Shown in pieces: positions 35,739 to 45,700 of a stretch of 64,000 bases of DNA. The stretch covers positions 1 to 64,000 of the forward strand of contig JBGCGC010000018.1 in NCBI GenBank assembly GCA_045110475.1. Reading direction: 5' to 3'. Origin of the DNA: Granulosicoccus sp045110475 (lineage in GTDB: Bacteria; Pseudomonadota; Gammaproteobacteria; Granulosicoccales; Granulosicoccaceae). Position numbers and translations under genes: made by a program. Each line of letters opens with the position of its first letter. The stretch's first letter is position 1. The notes under the pieces were generated by a model. It was not told where the DNA came from, made no database searches, and saw only the letters and a program-made list of their open reading frames with translations.

Positions 35739-35868
35739 GATTTTAGTCCGTTAACGCTCAGTTCGACAGTTGCAGCTGTGAAAGCAATTTGGTGACATTA
35801 GCCGCCCATTGCTCATAAGGTAGCTTTCCAGCGGCATTTTCGTGGTCGTATTTTCGCTCATCGGATTA

Positions 35869-36945
35869 TCACTGATCATAGGAAACGACAACGGTGTCCG
35901 ATAATGGATAGCACTGACACGTGAGTACATAGCCGCGATTGACCTCATAGTCTTCAAGTGCATGGTTCTTTTCCATCTCTACCTCACCCTCAAGGACCAT
36001 GGCACGGCAGGTAGAACAAACCCCTGCCTTGCAGGCGTAAGGTGCATCCATGTTCGCACCCAGGGCTGCATCCAGAACACTTTCGCCGTTCTTTGCCATA
36101 TCGACTTCACGGGTGACGCCATCGATGGTGATCGTCGCCTTGCACGCTGACTGTCTGCTTGCACTGGATCTGGACACAAGCCTGCGCGACGCCCGACCAG
36201 GTTGAGAGGAGACAAACAACTCGAATTTTATTTGCTCATCGTCAAGTCCGTGATCACGCAATGATTGAGCAATGGCCAGCATCATGGGTTCTGGACCACA
36301 AATGAATGCTAGGTCGATTGAAGCGATATCTATCCAGCTTTTGAAAAGCAAACTGCATTTATCGGCATCGATCCGACCAGAAAAAAGATCAATATCCTGC
36401 GCTTCGCTGTCAAGAATATGCACAATGCTAAATCGTTCCATGTAGCTATTTTTCAGGTTATCGAGCGTCTCCCGAAACATGATCGTATTGATAGAACGAT
36501 TACCGTATACCAGCGTAAGATTTGACCTTGGTTCGCTGGCAAGCGTGGTCTTGATCAAACTGAGTATCGGGGTAATTCCACTGCCACCGGCGAAAAACAC
36601 GTAGTTACGCGCCTGCTCGGGATCTAGTCTTGTGTGGAAAGCACCCATGGGCGGCATCGCCTCAATCGTGTCCCCAACCTTGAGCTCTTCATTCGCCCAA
36701 CTGGAGAAGCAGCCGCCATCTACGCGCTTGATACCGACGCGCAGCACCCCTTCGTTACGTCCTGCACAAATGGAATACGAACGTCGCAGTTCCTCACCAT
36801 CGAATGCACGACGAAAGGTCAGGTATTGTCCTTGTGTAAAGTCGAATGCTTCTCTGTCTTTGTGTTGCGGAGTAAGCGTGACTACAACCGCATCTCGAGT
36901 TTCGCGCTGAATCCCCGACACCAGCAACGGTAAGAAACGCGCCAT
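35869..36945 (-). CDS. paaE: PaaE, phenylacetyl-CoA epoxidase reductase subunit
   Basis: 358 residues from ATG 36945 (the open frame extends to 37230 inside paaD, but MARFLPLLVSGI is the normal N-terminus). FAD-binding RRSYSICAG, NAD(P)-binding VFFAGGSGITPILSLIK, and a plant-type [2Fe-2S] ferredoxin C-terminus with CKAGVCSTC and a later Cys in LTCQCYP. It passes electrons from NADPH to the PaaAC oxygenase. The gap to paaZ (130 bp) holds a short unexplained stop-to-stop stretch. Confidence 0.95.
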   Translation of the reverse strand: MARFLPLLVSGIQRETRDAVVVTLTPQHKDREAFDFTQGQYLTFRRAFDGEELRRSYSICAGRNEGVLRVGIKRVDGGCFSSWANEELKVGDTIEAMPPMGAFHTRLDPEQARNYVFFAGGSGITPILSLIKTTLASEPRSNLTLVYGNRSINTIMFRETLDNLKNSYMERFSIVHILDSEAQDIDLFSGRIDADKCSLLFKSWIDIASIDLAFICGPEPMMLAIAQSLRDHGLDDEQIKFELFVSSQPGRASRRLVSRSSASRQSACKATITIDGVTREVDMAKNGESVLDAALGANMDAPYACKAGVCSTCRAMVLEGEVEMEKNHALEDYEVNRGYVLTCQCYPLSDTVVVSYDQ

Positions 36946-36961
36946 TACCGCACTCCTGTAA

Positions 36962-37468
36962 TCACAAGCACTTGAAATAGTCAAAAGGTTCCAGACATGC
37001 TCTGCAACGATAAGCCGCCTTGCAGGGTGTAGAACCGAACTGACTGATATTTTCGGTATCTGTCGAGCGACACCGAGGGCAACACACCGTGATCTGCGGT
37101 CGTCCCATGCCGCAGGCTCCGCTACCTTCCACAGGTGGTGCAATACCGTAATCGAGCAGTTGCTTTCGACCACGTTGACTGATCCAGACAGTGCTCCAAG
37201 CCGGGGAGAGCTGCCTTTCCAGACGAACATTGGTGATCCCTTCAGCGCGCAGTTTTGCCTCGATGTCGGCGTTGATCACAACGGTAGCCGGACAACCGGA
37301 ATACGTGGGTGTCACAGTAACCACAAGCGTCTCCTGTTCCCAGGCAACGCGTCGAATAATGCCAAGATCAACAACAGAGATTACTGGAATTTCCGGATCT
37401 GGAACCTCATTGAGCCATGTCCAGATGAGATCAGTCGATGGTTTGGTGCTAGCCACTGCAGCGTTCAT
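36962..37468 (-). CDS. paaD: PaaD, Fe-S assembly-type protein of the PaaABCDE system
   Basis: 168 residues: an N-terminal MIP18/SufT-like domain (LNEVPDPEIPVISVVDLGIIRRV, TPTYSGCPATVVI) and a C-terminal four-cysteine region (CCPRCRSTDTENISQFGSTPCKAAYRCRACLEPFDYFKC) that probably binds zinc or an Fe-S cluster. It is required for the epoxidase, presumably for maturing the cluster of PaaE. It starts one base after paaC ends. Confidence 0.94.
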   Translation of the reverse strand: MNAAVASTKPSTDLIWTWLNEVPDPEIPVISVVDLGIIRRVAWEQETLVVTVTPTYSGCPATVVINADIEAKLRAEGITNVRLERQLSPAWSTVWISQRGRKQLLDYGIAPPVEGSGACGMGRPQITVCCPRCRSTDTENISQFGSTPCKAAYRCRACLEPFDYFKCL

Positions 37469-38239
37469 CTACCAAACGGCACCGGGGTACGCGCGCTGCA
37501 AAAACTGCAATTCGGCGAGCACGAAACCCAGATGTTCACTGTGAATACCCTGCTTGCCACCACGCCGGATATAATCATTCTGCGGTGGCGTCAATGTCGC
37601 TAGTTTCAACGCCTTTAAAACATGGGTTTGCCACGCCTGGGCAACCACTTCACTGTCTGGAACGATACCTTCGGCTACAAGAGAAGGGTCCAGATCGTCA
37701 GATTCAAGCATCTCGCCGGTATAGGACCACAGCTCGTCCAGTGATGCTTGCATACGCTGATGACTCTCTGCACTGCCGTCACCCAGACGTATGACAAGAT
37801 CAGTGCTTCGTTCCAGATGATAAGCCACCTCCTTGGCACTTTTCTCTGCAATCCCGGCAATGCGCTTGTCGCTCGATTGCATCAAGCCCTGCAACATCGG
37901 CAGGTGCCAGGCATCAAACAGAAACTGGCGCATCAGGGTAAAACCGTAGTCGTCATTTGGCCGTTCAAGCAGTAGCAGGTTACGAAAATCAAAAGCATCA
38001 CGAAGATAGGCCAGATCGTCGGCCGTGCGCTCTGCGCCTTCAACGTCGCCTGCCAGTGCTAACCATAGTTGCGTCTGACCGATCAGATCCAGCGATATGT
38101 TTGAAATGGCAATGTCTTCTTCAAGCGCAGGACCATGACCGCACCATTGTGAATTTCTATGTGCAAGGATCAGGCAGTTGTCACCCATCTGCAAAAGAAA
38201 CTCAAACAATCCATTGCTTGCCTTGAGCGATGAGGCCAT
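37469..38239 (-). CDS. paaC: PaaC, structural subunit of phenylacetyl-CoA epoxidase
   Basis: 256 residues of ferritin-like helical protein: LLQMGDNCLILAHRNSQWCGHGPALEEDIAISNISLDLIGQ, LAYLRDAFDFRNLLLLERPNDDYG, and KSAKEVAYHLERSTDLVIRLGDGSAESHQRM. It pairs with PaaA in the oxygenase core but lacks a working di-iron site in known examples. It abuts paaB and paaD, indicating tight co-expression. Confidence 0.95.
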   Translation of the reverse strand: MASSLKASNGLFEFLLQMGDNCLILAHRNSQWCGHGPALEEDIAISNISLDLIGQTQLWLALAGDVEGAERTADDLAYLRDAFDFRNLLLLERPNDDYGFTLMRQFLFDAWHLPMLQGLMQSSDKRIAGIAEKSAKEVAYHLERSTDLVIRLGDGSAESHQRMQASLDELWSYTGEMLESDDLDPSLVAEGIVPDSEVVAQAWQTHVLKALKLATLTPPQNDYIRRGGKQGIHSEHLGFVLAELQFLQRAYPGAVW

Positions 38240-38583
38240 TACATATGCCCCACTTCCTCGGGAATATCAAAGAATGTGGGGTGTCTGTAAATCTTGGAAC
38301 TGGCAGGATCGAACAGGGAGTCCTTGTCTGCTGGCGCACTGGCAACAATCTGCGTGGATCTAACTGCCCAGATGCTGACGCCTTCGTTACGACGCGTGTA
38401 GACGTCGCGTGCATTGTTGATCGCCATATCGGCATCAGCGGCATGCAGACTACCAACATGTCGATGACTCATACCATGCTGACCGCGGATAAAAATCTCC
38501 CACAAAGGTAACTCGGGTTTACGCGATGCTTGTTCATCTGATCCTTCTTCATCAGGATTAGGTAAAGTATTGTTGGAACTCAT
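38239..38583 (-). CDS. paaB: PaaB, phenylacetyl-CoA epoxidase small subunit
   Basis: 114 residues. The family core is LPLWEIFIRGQHGMSHRHVGSLHAADADMAINNARDVYTRRNEGVSIWAVRS. The N-terminal 25 residues are longer than the roughly 95-residue E. coli protein. It overlaps paaA by 4 bases (ATGA) and bridges the PaaAC heterodimers in the complex. Confidence 0.93.
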   Translation of the reverse strand: MSSNNTLPNPDEEGSDEQASRKPELPLWEIFIRGQHGMSHRHVGSLHAADADMAINNARDVYTRRNEGVSIWAVRSTQIVASAPADKDSLFDPASSKIYRHPTFFDIPEEVGHM

Positions 38584-39575
38584 GCCGCTTCCTCTGTCTG
38601 GCCGGTACGTTTTTTAGCAGCATTGGCCAGCAGTCCATCACGAAACCACTCGCCCTCCTCCCAGGCAGTAACGCGTGCTTGCAGGCGCTCTTTATTACAA
38701 GGGCCATTACCGGCAAGCACCGCGTAGAACTCATCCCAATCCGGTTCAGAGAAATCGTAGCCGTTCTTCTGTTTGTTCCAGCGCAGATTTTCATCGGGCA
38801 CCGTCAGCCCCAGATACTCAGCCTGAGGGACCGTCTGATCCACGAACTTCTGGCGTAACTCATCGTTAGTGTTGATCTTTATTTTCCAGGCCATCGACTG
38901 CGCAGAATGCACAGACTCCTGATCGGAGGGGCCGAACATCATCAATGAGGGATACCAGAACCGGTTAAACGCATCCTGTGCCATCCGCTTTTGAGCTGCG
39001 GATCCGTTCGCCATTTTCATCATGATGTGAAAACCCTGTCGCTGGTGAAAGCTTTCTTCCTTGCAGATTCTTACCATGGCCCTTGCGTAGGGACCGTAGG
39101 AGGTACGCTGTAGAGGCACCTGATTCATGATGGCCGCGCCATCAACCAGCCAGCCCACCGCACCAATGTCTGCCCAGGTCAATGTGGGATAATTGAATAT
39201 GGATGAGTATTTGGCTTTGCCCGAGTGTAATTGTTCGAACATCTCGTCGCGACTGATGCCCAGAGTTTCAGCTGCGCAATACAGGTAAAGGCCGTGACCG
39301 GCTTCGTCCTGAACCTTGGCTAACAGGATTGCCTTGCGTTCGAGCGTGGGCGCACGGGTTATCCAGTTACTCTCGGGAAGTTGACCGACCAGCTCGGAGT
39401 GTGCGTGCTGACTGATTTGTCTGATAAGCGTTTTACGGTACGCATCCGGCATCCAGTCTTTGGGTTCGATTTTCTGATCGTCGTCGATACGCTGCTGAAA
39501 AGCGATTTCCTCAGGTGTCATGTCGTCCAACGGCTTGACGCCTGAACCCTCTGTTTTGACTATCTGTGCGTACAT
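38580..39575 (-). CDS. paaA: PaaA, catalytic di-iron subunit of phenylacetyl-CoA epoxidase
   Basis: 331 residues with the two E-x2-H di-iron signatures, DEAGHGLYLYCAAETLG (about 91-107) and CKEESFHQRQGFHIM (about 171-185). It adds oxygen to phenylacetyl-CoA to give the 1,2-epoxide. GGAGGCG lies 5-10 bases before the ATG. The 214-bp gap to paaK may carry its own promoter. Confidence 0.96.
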   Translation of the reverse strand: MYAQIVKTEGSGVKPLDDMTPEEIAFQQRIDDDQKIEPKDWMPDAYRKTLIRQISQHAHSELVGQLPESNWITRAPTLERKAILLAKVQDEAGHGLYLYCAAETLGISRDEMFEQLHSGKAKYSSIFNYPTLTWADIGAVGWLVDGAAIMNQVPLQRTSYGPYARAMVRICKEESFHQRQGFHIMMKMANGSAAQKRMAQDAFNRFWYPSLMMFGPSDQESVHSAQSMAWKIKINTNDELRQKFVDQTVPQAEYLGLTVPDENLRWNKQKNGYDFSEPDWDEFYAVLAGNGPCNKERLQARVTAWEEGEWFRDGLLANAAKKRTGQTEEAA

Positions 39576-39789
39576 GATCGCCTCCAGTGACGCGCATCCT
39601 GCCGGTGCGCAAGCGTGAACCCTGAATCAGTGTGACTTACCAACGACTCCTTAGTCAGTATACAGCCAAATAGCGCGGCAAATCGATCTCTCAGCATTCA
39701 CTTTGCGAACTGAATTTCCTTATTGTTCAATTGCTTACGGTGCCATACAAGTAGATTCCTGTACGCGGGTGTAAGGTACGGTATAAGCA

Positions 39790-41097
39790 TCAAACCGGAG
39801 TAGGACGTTTGTCCACGACACGTCTGGCCTTGCCTTCCGAGCGTTCTACACCACCCGGCGGCACGACACGCACCTCTGTGCTGACACCAATCACCGTTTT
39901 GATTTGACGTTTCAGCTCGCTGCCCATCATGTTAATCCGGCTATCTTCCAGCAACTTTCGGGATTCCACATTTACCGTTAGTGAATCCATAGGACCCTCG
40001 CGATCCAGAGTCAGCTGATAATGAGGGGCTAGCCCATCCATCCTGAGTACGATTTCCTCGATCTGACTTGGAAACACGTTTACTCCGCGAATAATCAACA
40101 TATCGTCTGAACGACCGGTTATCTTGTCCATGCGCCGCATGGATCGAGAACTGGGTGGCAACAGGCGAGTGAGATCGCGCGTGCGATAGCGAATCATTGG
40201 CAGGGCTTCTCTGGTCAGTGTCGTGAAGACCAGCTCACCATAGTCACCATCCGGTAACACCTCACCGGTCTCCGGGTTAATGATCTCTGGATAGAAATGA
40301 TCCTCCCATATCGTTGGGCCGTCCTTGGATTCAATACACTCATTGGCCACTCCGGGACCACCGATTTCAGATAAGCCGTAAATATCAACCGCATCGATAC
40401 CCAGTCTGTTTTCAATTTCTGTGCGCATGCTCCCCGTCCAGGGTTCAGCCCCGAATATGCCAATCTCCAGCGAAGTTTGCCGCGGATCCATCCCCTGCCG
40501 CTCCATCTCATCAACCATGTTTAACATGTAGGAAGGTGTCACCATGATGATGCGTGGTTTGAAATCATGAATAAGCTGCACTTGTCTGGCAGTCTGCCCA
40601 CCACCCAACGGAATAACGGTACAGCCAAGTCGCTCAGCGCCGTAATGTGCACCCAGTCCCCCGGTGAACAGGCCGTAGCCATAGGCAACATGAAGCATGT
40701 CCTTGCGGGTTCCACCACTGGCACGGATACAACGCGCAACGAGCCGGGACCAGGTATCAATATCATTCTGTGTATAGGTCACAACAGTGGGTTTACCGGT
40801 AGTGCCACTGGATGCATGTACGCGAACGACATCGTCCATGGGAACAGCCGTCAGTCCGAACGGGTAGTTCTGCCGAAGATCATCCTTGGAGGTAAACGGG
40901 AACCTGGAAATATCACTGAGTGCGCGCAGATCTTCCGGGCTGACACCCACCGCCTCACACTTATTCCGGTACGGAGCGACGTTATCGTAGATGTGACGAA
41001 CGCTGTGGCGCATGCGTTTCAGCTGCAAGTTTTGCAGTTCATCAGTACTGGCCGTCTCGATCGGTTCAAGCCCTTGTGGTCGGGTCATGCTAGTCAT
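39790..41097 (-). CDS. paaK: PaaK, phenylacetate-CoA ligase
   Basis: 435 residues from ATG 41097 (MTSMTRPQGLEP; an upstream start at 41163 is less likely because an AGGAG-type site precedes 41097). Typical PaaK motifs are RVHASSGTTGKPTVVTYTQNDIDTW, YGYGLFTGGLGAHYGAERLG, DIYGLSEIGGPGVANEC and GRSDDMLIIRGVNVFPSQIEE. It produces phenylacetyl-CoA for PaaABCDE. It is the first gene of the cluster and divergent from the cyclase gene. Confidence 0.95.
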   Translation of the reverse strand: MTSMTRPQGLEPIETASTDELQNLQLKRMRHSVRHIYDNVAPYRNKCEAVGVSPEDLRALSDISRFPFTSKDDLRQNYPFGLTAVPMDDVVRVHASSGTTGKPTVVTYTQNDIDTWSRLVARCIRASGGTRKDMLHVAYGYGLFTGGLGAHYGAERLGCTVIPLGGGQTARQVQLIHDFKPRIIMVTPSYMLNMVDEMERQGMDPRQTSLEIGIFGAEPWTGSMRTEIENRLGIDAVDIYGLSEIGGPGVANECIESKDGPTIWEDHFYPEIINPETGEVLPDGDYGELVFTTLTREALPMIRYRTRDLTRLLPPSSRSMRRMDKITGRSDDMLIIRGVNVFPSQIEEIVLRMDGLAPHYQLTLDREGPMDSLTVNVESRKLLEDSRINMMGSELKRQIKTVIGVSTEVRVVPPGGVERSEGKARRVVDKRPTPV

Positions 41098-41458
41098 CGC
41101 CTCTTCTCTCCTGCTATCCGGCTTAGGCTGCGTTGAGTACAGGCAGCCAATTCCAAGACGCAATTTTCCGCTTAATTCTGGCAGACTCCTGAATTAAAAA
41201 GCACCCATTCATGAATGAAACAGGTCACCCGTGGGTGTTCGTTGGTATTAGTTTCCGACACCATTCACTTTTCTGCCGTGCAACGTCAGTCAGCGTTTTC
41301 TGGAATCAACAGTCTGACCCGAACTACACTCGCAGAGTTGCTTGCTCACCGAAACGTTTAGGCGCAAACCGTTTATATACTTGATATCACACAAACCGGC
41401 ATCACAATAACAAACCGGGGGCTTACGTTCCAGTCACAGATGAACTCAAGGACGCCTA
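41098..41458. promoter_or_regulatory. Divergent promoter region between paaK and the nucleotide cyclase gene
   Basis: No gene is supported in these 361 bp. A perfect 12-bp palindrome CATTCATGAATG lies at 41206-41217, and CACCC-GT-GGGTG at 41226-41237, both about 110-140 bp before paaK. Either could bind a regulator of the paa genes; no PaaX- or PaaR-like gene is present in the window. Confidence 0.45.
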
Positions 41459-42640
41459 TTGACTTCCATGAATGCCATTGCCGATCTGAACCACTGGATG
41501 ATGACCAAGGGTCGCTGCTCTGACGATCCTATAGAGGTAGTCTCTTATTTTTGTTCATCGTTAACCCAAGCAGGTGTTCCGTTGTGGAGGGTCAATATAG
41601 GCCAGCGCTTTGCCAACCCCTTACTCATTGCGTGGGGTGTGATCTGGACGCCAGATGGCACCGAGACCTATGACGTCACCCATGCGCGCATGCTTACCGA
41701 CGGATACATCGGCAGCGCTTTTGAATACATTCTGAAAAATCAGCGCCCCCTACACAAAAGCCTGCGCGGACTCGACGCTGACAACGATCACATTTCCTAT
41801 CTCGAATTTGCAGAAGCAGGAGGCACTGACTACTACGCTACCTTGCTGGACTATGGAGACGGTTCACAGCACGGTTGTACCTTCGCCACACGCTCTACCA
41901 ACGGCTTTGCACCGGAACATCTTGAAATGATCGAAGCAGCCAAGCCAGGGCTTTCGTGCGCATTGGAGCCTGTCACCATGCGTAAATCCACCCAAAGTCT
42001 TCTGCGCACCTACCTGGGAAGTGGCCCTTCTGAAGCGGTCTGGTGCGGCACAATCCAACGTGGTGAACTCAAGACACTGGAGGCAGTGGTGATGTTCACC
42101 GATCTGCGAGGATTCACCGCGCTATCTGAGAACTCCACTGAAGAACAGATACTGGATGCACTCAACGAATATTTCGAAGTCGTCGTACGCTCTGTTGAGG
42201 ATAAAGGCGGTGACGTTCTGAAGTTCATGGGCGATGGTGTCTTGTCGATCTTTGTGATTCCGAGTAGCGTCGATCGCGAGCATAAGTGCAGACAAGCTGC
42301 GCTGGCTGCACAAAGTGTGCTTTCCGGATTGATGACACTAAATGCAGCTCGTACCGGCGCCGGTAAGCCGGAGCTAGCCGTAGGCGTTGGAATCAATGCG
42401 GGTCAAGTCAGTTACGGCAACATCGGTAGCCCCGGCAGGCTTGACTTCACTGTTCTGGGAAATGCAGTGAATATCGCCAGCAGGATCGAAGGCCTGACAA
42501 AGACAATCGGCGACCGTGTGCTTGCAACCACCATGGTCGCGGATGCAGCCCCTGATTTGTTTGTTGATAGAGGACGTCACGAAGTACGAGGGCTTAATCA
42601 GCCTATCCAGCTCTTTGGACTCATCGAAAATGATTTCTGA
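41459..42640 (+). CDS. Class III adenylate/guanylate cyclase
   Basis: 393 residues from TTG 41459, which is preceded by AAGGA at a 7-base spacing; ATG 41468 is too far from it. Residues 1-195 are an uncharacterised N-terminal domain. Residues 200-393 are the catalytic domain: metal aspartate in VVMFTDLRGFTALSE, second aspartate in LKFMGDGVLSIF, and the substrate/transition-state region GSPGRLDFTVLGNAVNIASRIE. The catalytic residues appear intact, so cNMP production is expected. No membrane helix is seen. It is convergent with the lipid synthase operon. Confidence 0.88.
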   Translation: MTSMNAIADLNHWMMTKGRCSDDPIEVVSYFCSSLTQAGVPLWRVNIGQRFANPLLIAWGVIWTPDGTETYDVTHARMLTDGYIGSAFEYILKNQRPLHKSLRGLDADNDHISYLEFAEAGGTDYYATLLDYGDGSQHGCTFATRSTNGFAPEHLEMIEAAKPGLSCALEPVTMRKSTQSLLRTYLGSGPSEAVWCGTIQRGELKTLEAVVMFTDLRGFTALSENSTEEQILDALNEYFEVVVRSVEDKGGDVLKFMGDGVLSIFVIPSSVDREHKCRQAALAAQSVLSGLMTLNAARTGAGKPELAVGVGINAGQVSYGNIGSPGRLDFTVLGNAVNIASRIEGLTKTIGDRVLATTMVADAAPDLFVDRGRHEVRGLNQPIQLFGLIENDF

Positions 42641-42718
42641 GCGCATGTGTTGATTGCCCAAAACCCAGCGCCGAAACAATCTGCCTGGATCACAATGAAC
42701 AAAACACGCCGATTCATT

Positions 42719-45700
42719 TTAAGCGCCTTCACAAACTTCGATACTCAGGTTATTTGCCTCGTAAATACGTAATTCATCACGCCACAAGCTCCCCGAGGCG
42801 GTCACAAGCACACGCTCACTATTTTCTACTATTGACTCGATTTCAACCACGAGCGTCACCTGCCGTGCACTGGGGGTGACCTGCCCACGATAAGACCAGC
42901 GCAGTTCATGCTCTGGTGTGATGTACCGGGCCTGAGGTGTTTGAAAATCCTTTACAAGACCCTTGAGAATGATTCCCCGCAACAACACTTGCAACAAGGC
43001 ATCAAGACCCAGTGAGCCGGGTTGTACCGGATCCTGATAGAAGTGTGCCTTGAAATACCAGGCATACGGGTCAACTTTCTGAAAACCGCGAACAAGACCA
43101 AGCCTTGCGTCGCCACCTGCCGGGTCAAAGAAATCGATGTCATCAACCATCAGCATCTGCCCGGTTGGTAACAAGCCTTGAGCATCATCAATGGGCAATT
43201 GTTCAGATGGCAGCTCACGTGTAGCCAATTGCTGGTCACTGGTTTCCAGTCCTACCTGCCTGTCCAGCGCATCCATGGGGAAAAAGCCGAAACTGGTTTC
43301 CAGTGACATCACCCTATGCCCAAGACTGGAATCCACCGTCACATCAAAATGAACGATCGTCATCGGCCCCATAGTAGAGAACCTCGTCATGCTTGCCTCA
43401 ACACGTATACACTGAGCTTCAGCATTAACCGAATTATTGATCTGGCCTTCTCCATCCAGATTGCGAAAACACTCACCACCGAGCAAGGCAAATCCACCAT
43501 GGCTACCCAACCAGCCACAAGGTTGAAGCGCCACCTCTAACAATACGGCGAATGGCATGTCACCATTTGCACCGTCGGTGAAGTACCAGGCATCAGCCGG
43601 TACATCGTATTCGGTGACAACAGTTGCTCCTACTTCGGGCGCATTAGGACGGGTGGAAATAGACAGAACGCGCGAGATCATGTGGTACGGCGGTTGCGGC
43701 AGCCGTGGCGCCCGCCCCTTGTTGTCCAACGACAGGTACATATCACCGAATGCGTCCGATGGTGCACCGTTACCGCAGGCTTGCAAAGCATGCCAGTCAC
43801 CACGTGACTCCTGCTGTGGCCCTATCCAGATTTTTTCACTGTCAGCGGTTGATACGGGCCACCGACGTCGTAGCCTGATCCTGAAGGTGGGACAGTAAAA
43901 CACCTTGAATCCATCGCAACTGGCCACAAGCGCGGCATGCACTTCCGGAGTGTCGCCGTCAATAATCTGATCGACGTGCACATCATAGGTAACAATATGC
44001 TTTTTGTCGGGTATGACCTGACCACGACATTCAAAGCGAGCTGATGCTCCTGGCACAGGCTCAAACACCCAGCCGTCACGCTGACAGCCAAGCCCCATGG
44101 CCATAGCCAGACACTCCAGTGCCTGTACAGCAGCTTCCGCCATCAGGGTGCCGGGCATACAAGGGTCGTTGTGGAAGTGCCCATCATAGAACCAGGCGTC
44201 TACAGGCACCGTAGCCACAGCCTGCAAAAAGCCGCGACCCCATGCGCCACCGGCTGGATCAAATTGCGCCACCTCATCAAACAATACAAGCTTGCCACCA
44301 GGCAGACTGGGCGGGTTCGTATGGGCTGCACAGTGCTCAAAACCTTCACCAAAACAGGCGAATGCATCGCCTGCCCGTAGCAAGTCCAGCTCCTCTCTGG
44401 AAAAGGCGGTTTTTCTCGATGCTCCAGCCGTATCGAACACAGCAGGATTAGCCGTTACCGGTGGCTCATTTTCAAGTTCGATGAGCACACCGTTGCTCGA
44501 AGCCAGCTCTGCATCGGTGAAAAAGCCAGCCTGTCCATGGCGTACAGAGATCACGAGACGTCCATCAACCCGGCAGTCGTACTGAAAGAAAAACAGTCGT
44601 ATGCCGTTTACTTCTGCATGACCGGTAATCTCGATCTGATAGCACAAGGTGTCACCCACCTGAGGCAATTGTTCATCATGGACGGTCATCTCACATCCAA
44701 GCAGGCGGTAGACCCGTTCATCACGATTGCGAAGGTCTGCTCCCATCCAGGAAATCAGTGACAGGTCTGCCTGACCTGATTCGATCAACGGACCCGGACG
44801 CATGGCGTTTGCATGCAAATACCATTCGTCGGCCATGATCTGTGTTTCCGTCCAGATAGTGCCGGTAGCATCAACCCCGGGTTCAGCGTCTATACCCACA
44901 ATTCGGTCTACCATGAGCAATGGAGGGGCCGGCAGTCGGACTTGCCTTGCAAAATCATCCTGCGGTTTGAACGCTTCACCAAAAAGCTCGGAAATACGAC
45001 CACGCGTGGCTAATATCAAGGCTTCGTGGTCAAAACCTGGACCCCTTGGTGAGTACTGCGGCAGAGGCACGTTTACAGCAACTGATTTGACCACACGACG
45101 GCGCTCCTGATCAGGAACGGCAAACGGACGGTAAGTGGTAACGGGTAAGTCAGGTGCATGCGGCATGATGGCGCCAGATGCAGATGGTGGCCATTCCGGC
45201 ATTTCAAAACCAGTCATAATGATGGTATCCGATGGGCGCGGTGTACGCGCTGTCCAGGGGTGAAGCTGAAGGAGATCCAGCTGGCTACTCAGAGCGGCAA
45301 TATCTATCGGGTATCCATCTGCATACAATGCAGCTACCAACTGGGCAAACTGATAGGTATCCGATTGGTCTATGCAGTCACTTGCGTACGCTCTATAGGC
45401 TCGTGTGCCCAGAATCTTGTGAACGCTGGACGTCAGCGTATCTCGCGGACCAATCTCGATGAACGTCCGCACACCATCCGCATAAGCCTGCTCAACAATT
45501 TTTCGGAAATCAATGGTCTGCAGCGCTTGCCGGGTCAGTTGATCGGCAATGTTTTTCTGCGTGGGCTGGTAGCTCTGATGCTCTCCATGACTGTATACGC
45601 GTACATCTGCATGATTTGCTGTGGGTCGGGTATGTACAGCACGCCAGGTATCTGCGTAGGGTTGCAAGGTCGGCGTGTGAACGATCAGATGCTGATTCAT

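Noticed and set aside
36946..37230. N-terminal extension of paaE to 37230
   Set aside because: It would sit inside paaD; the PaaE N-terminus starts at ATG 36945.
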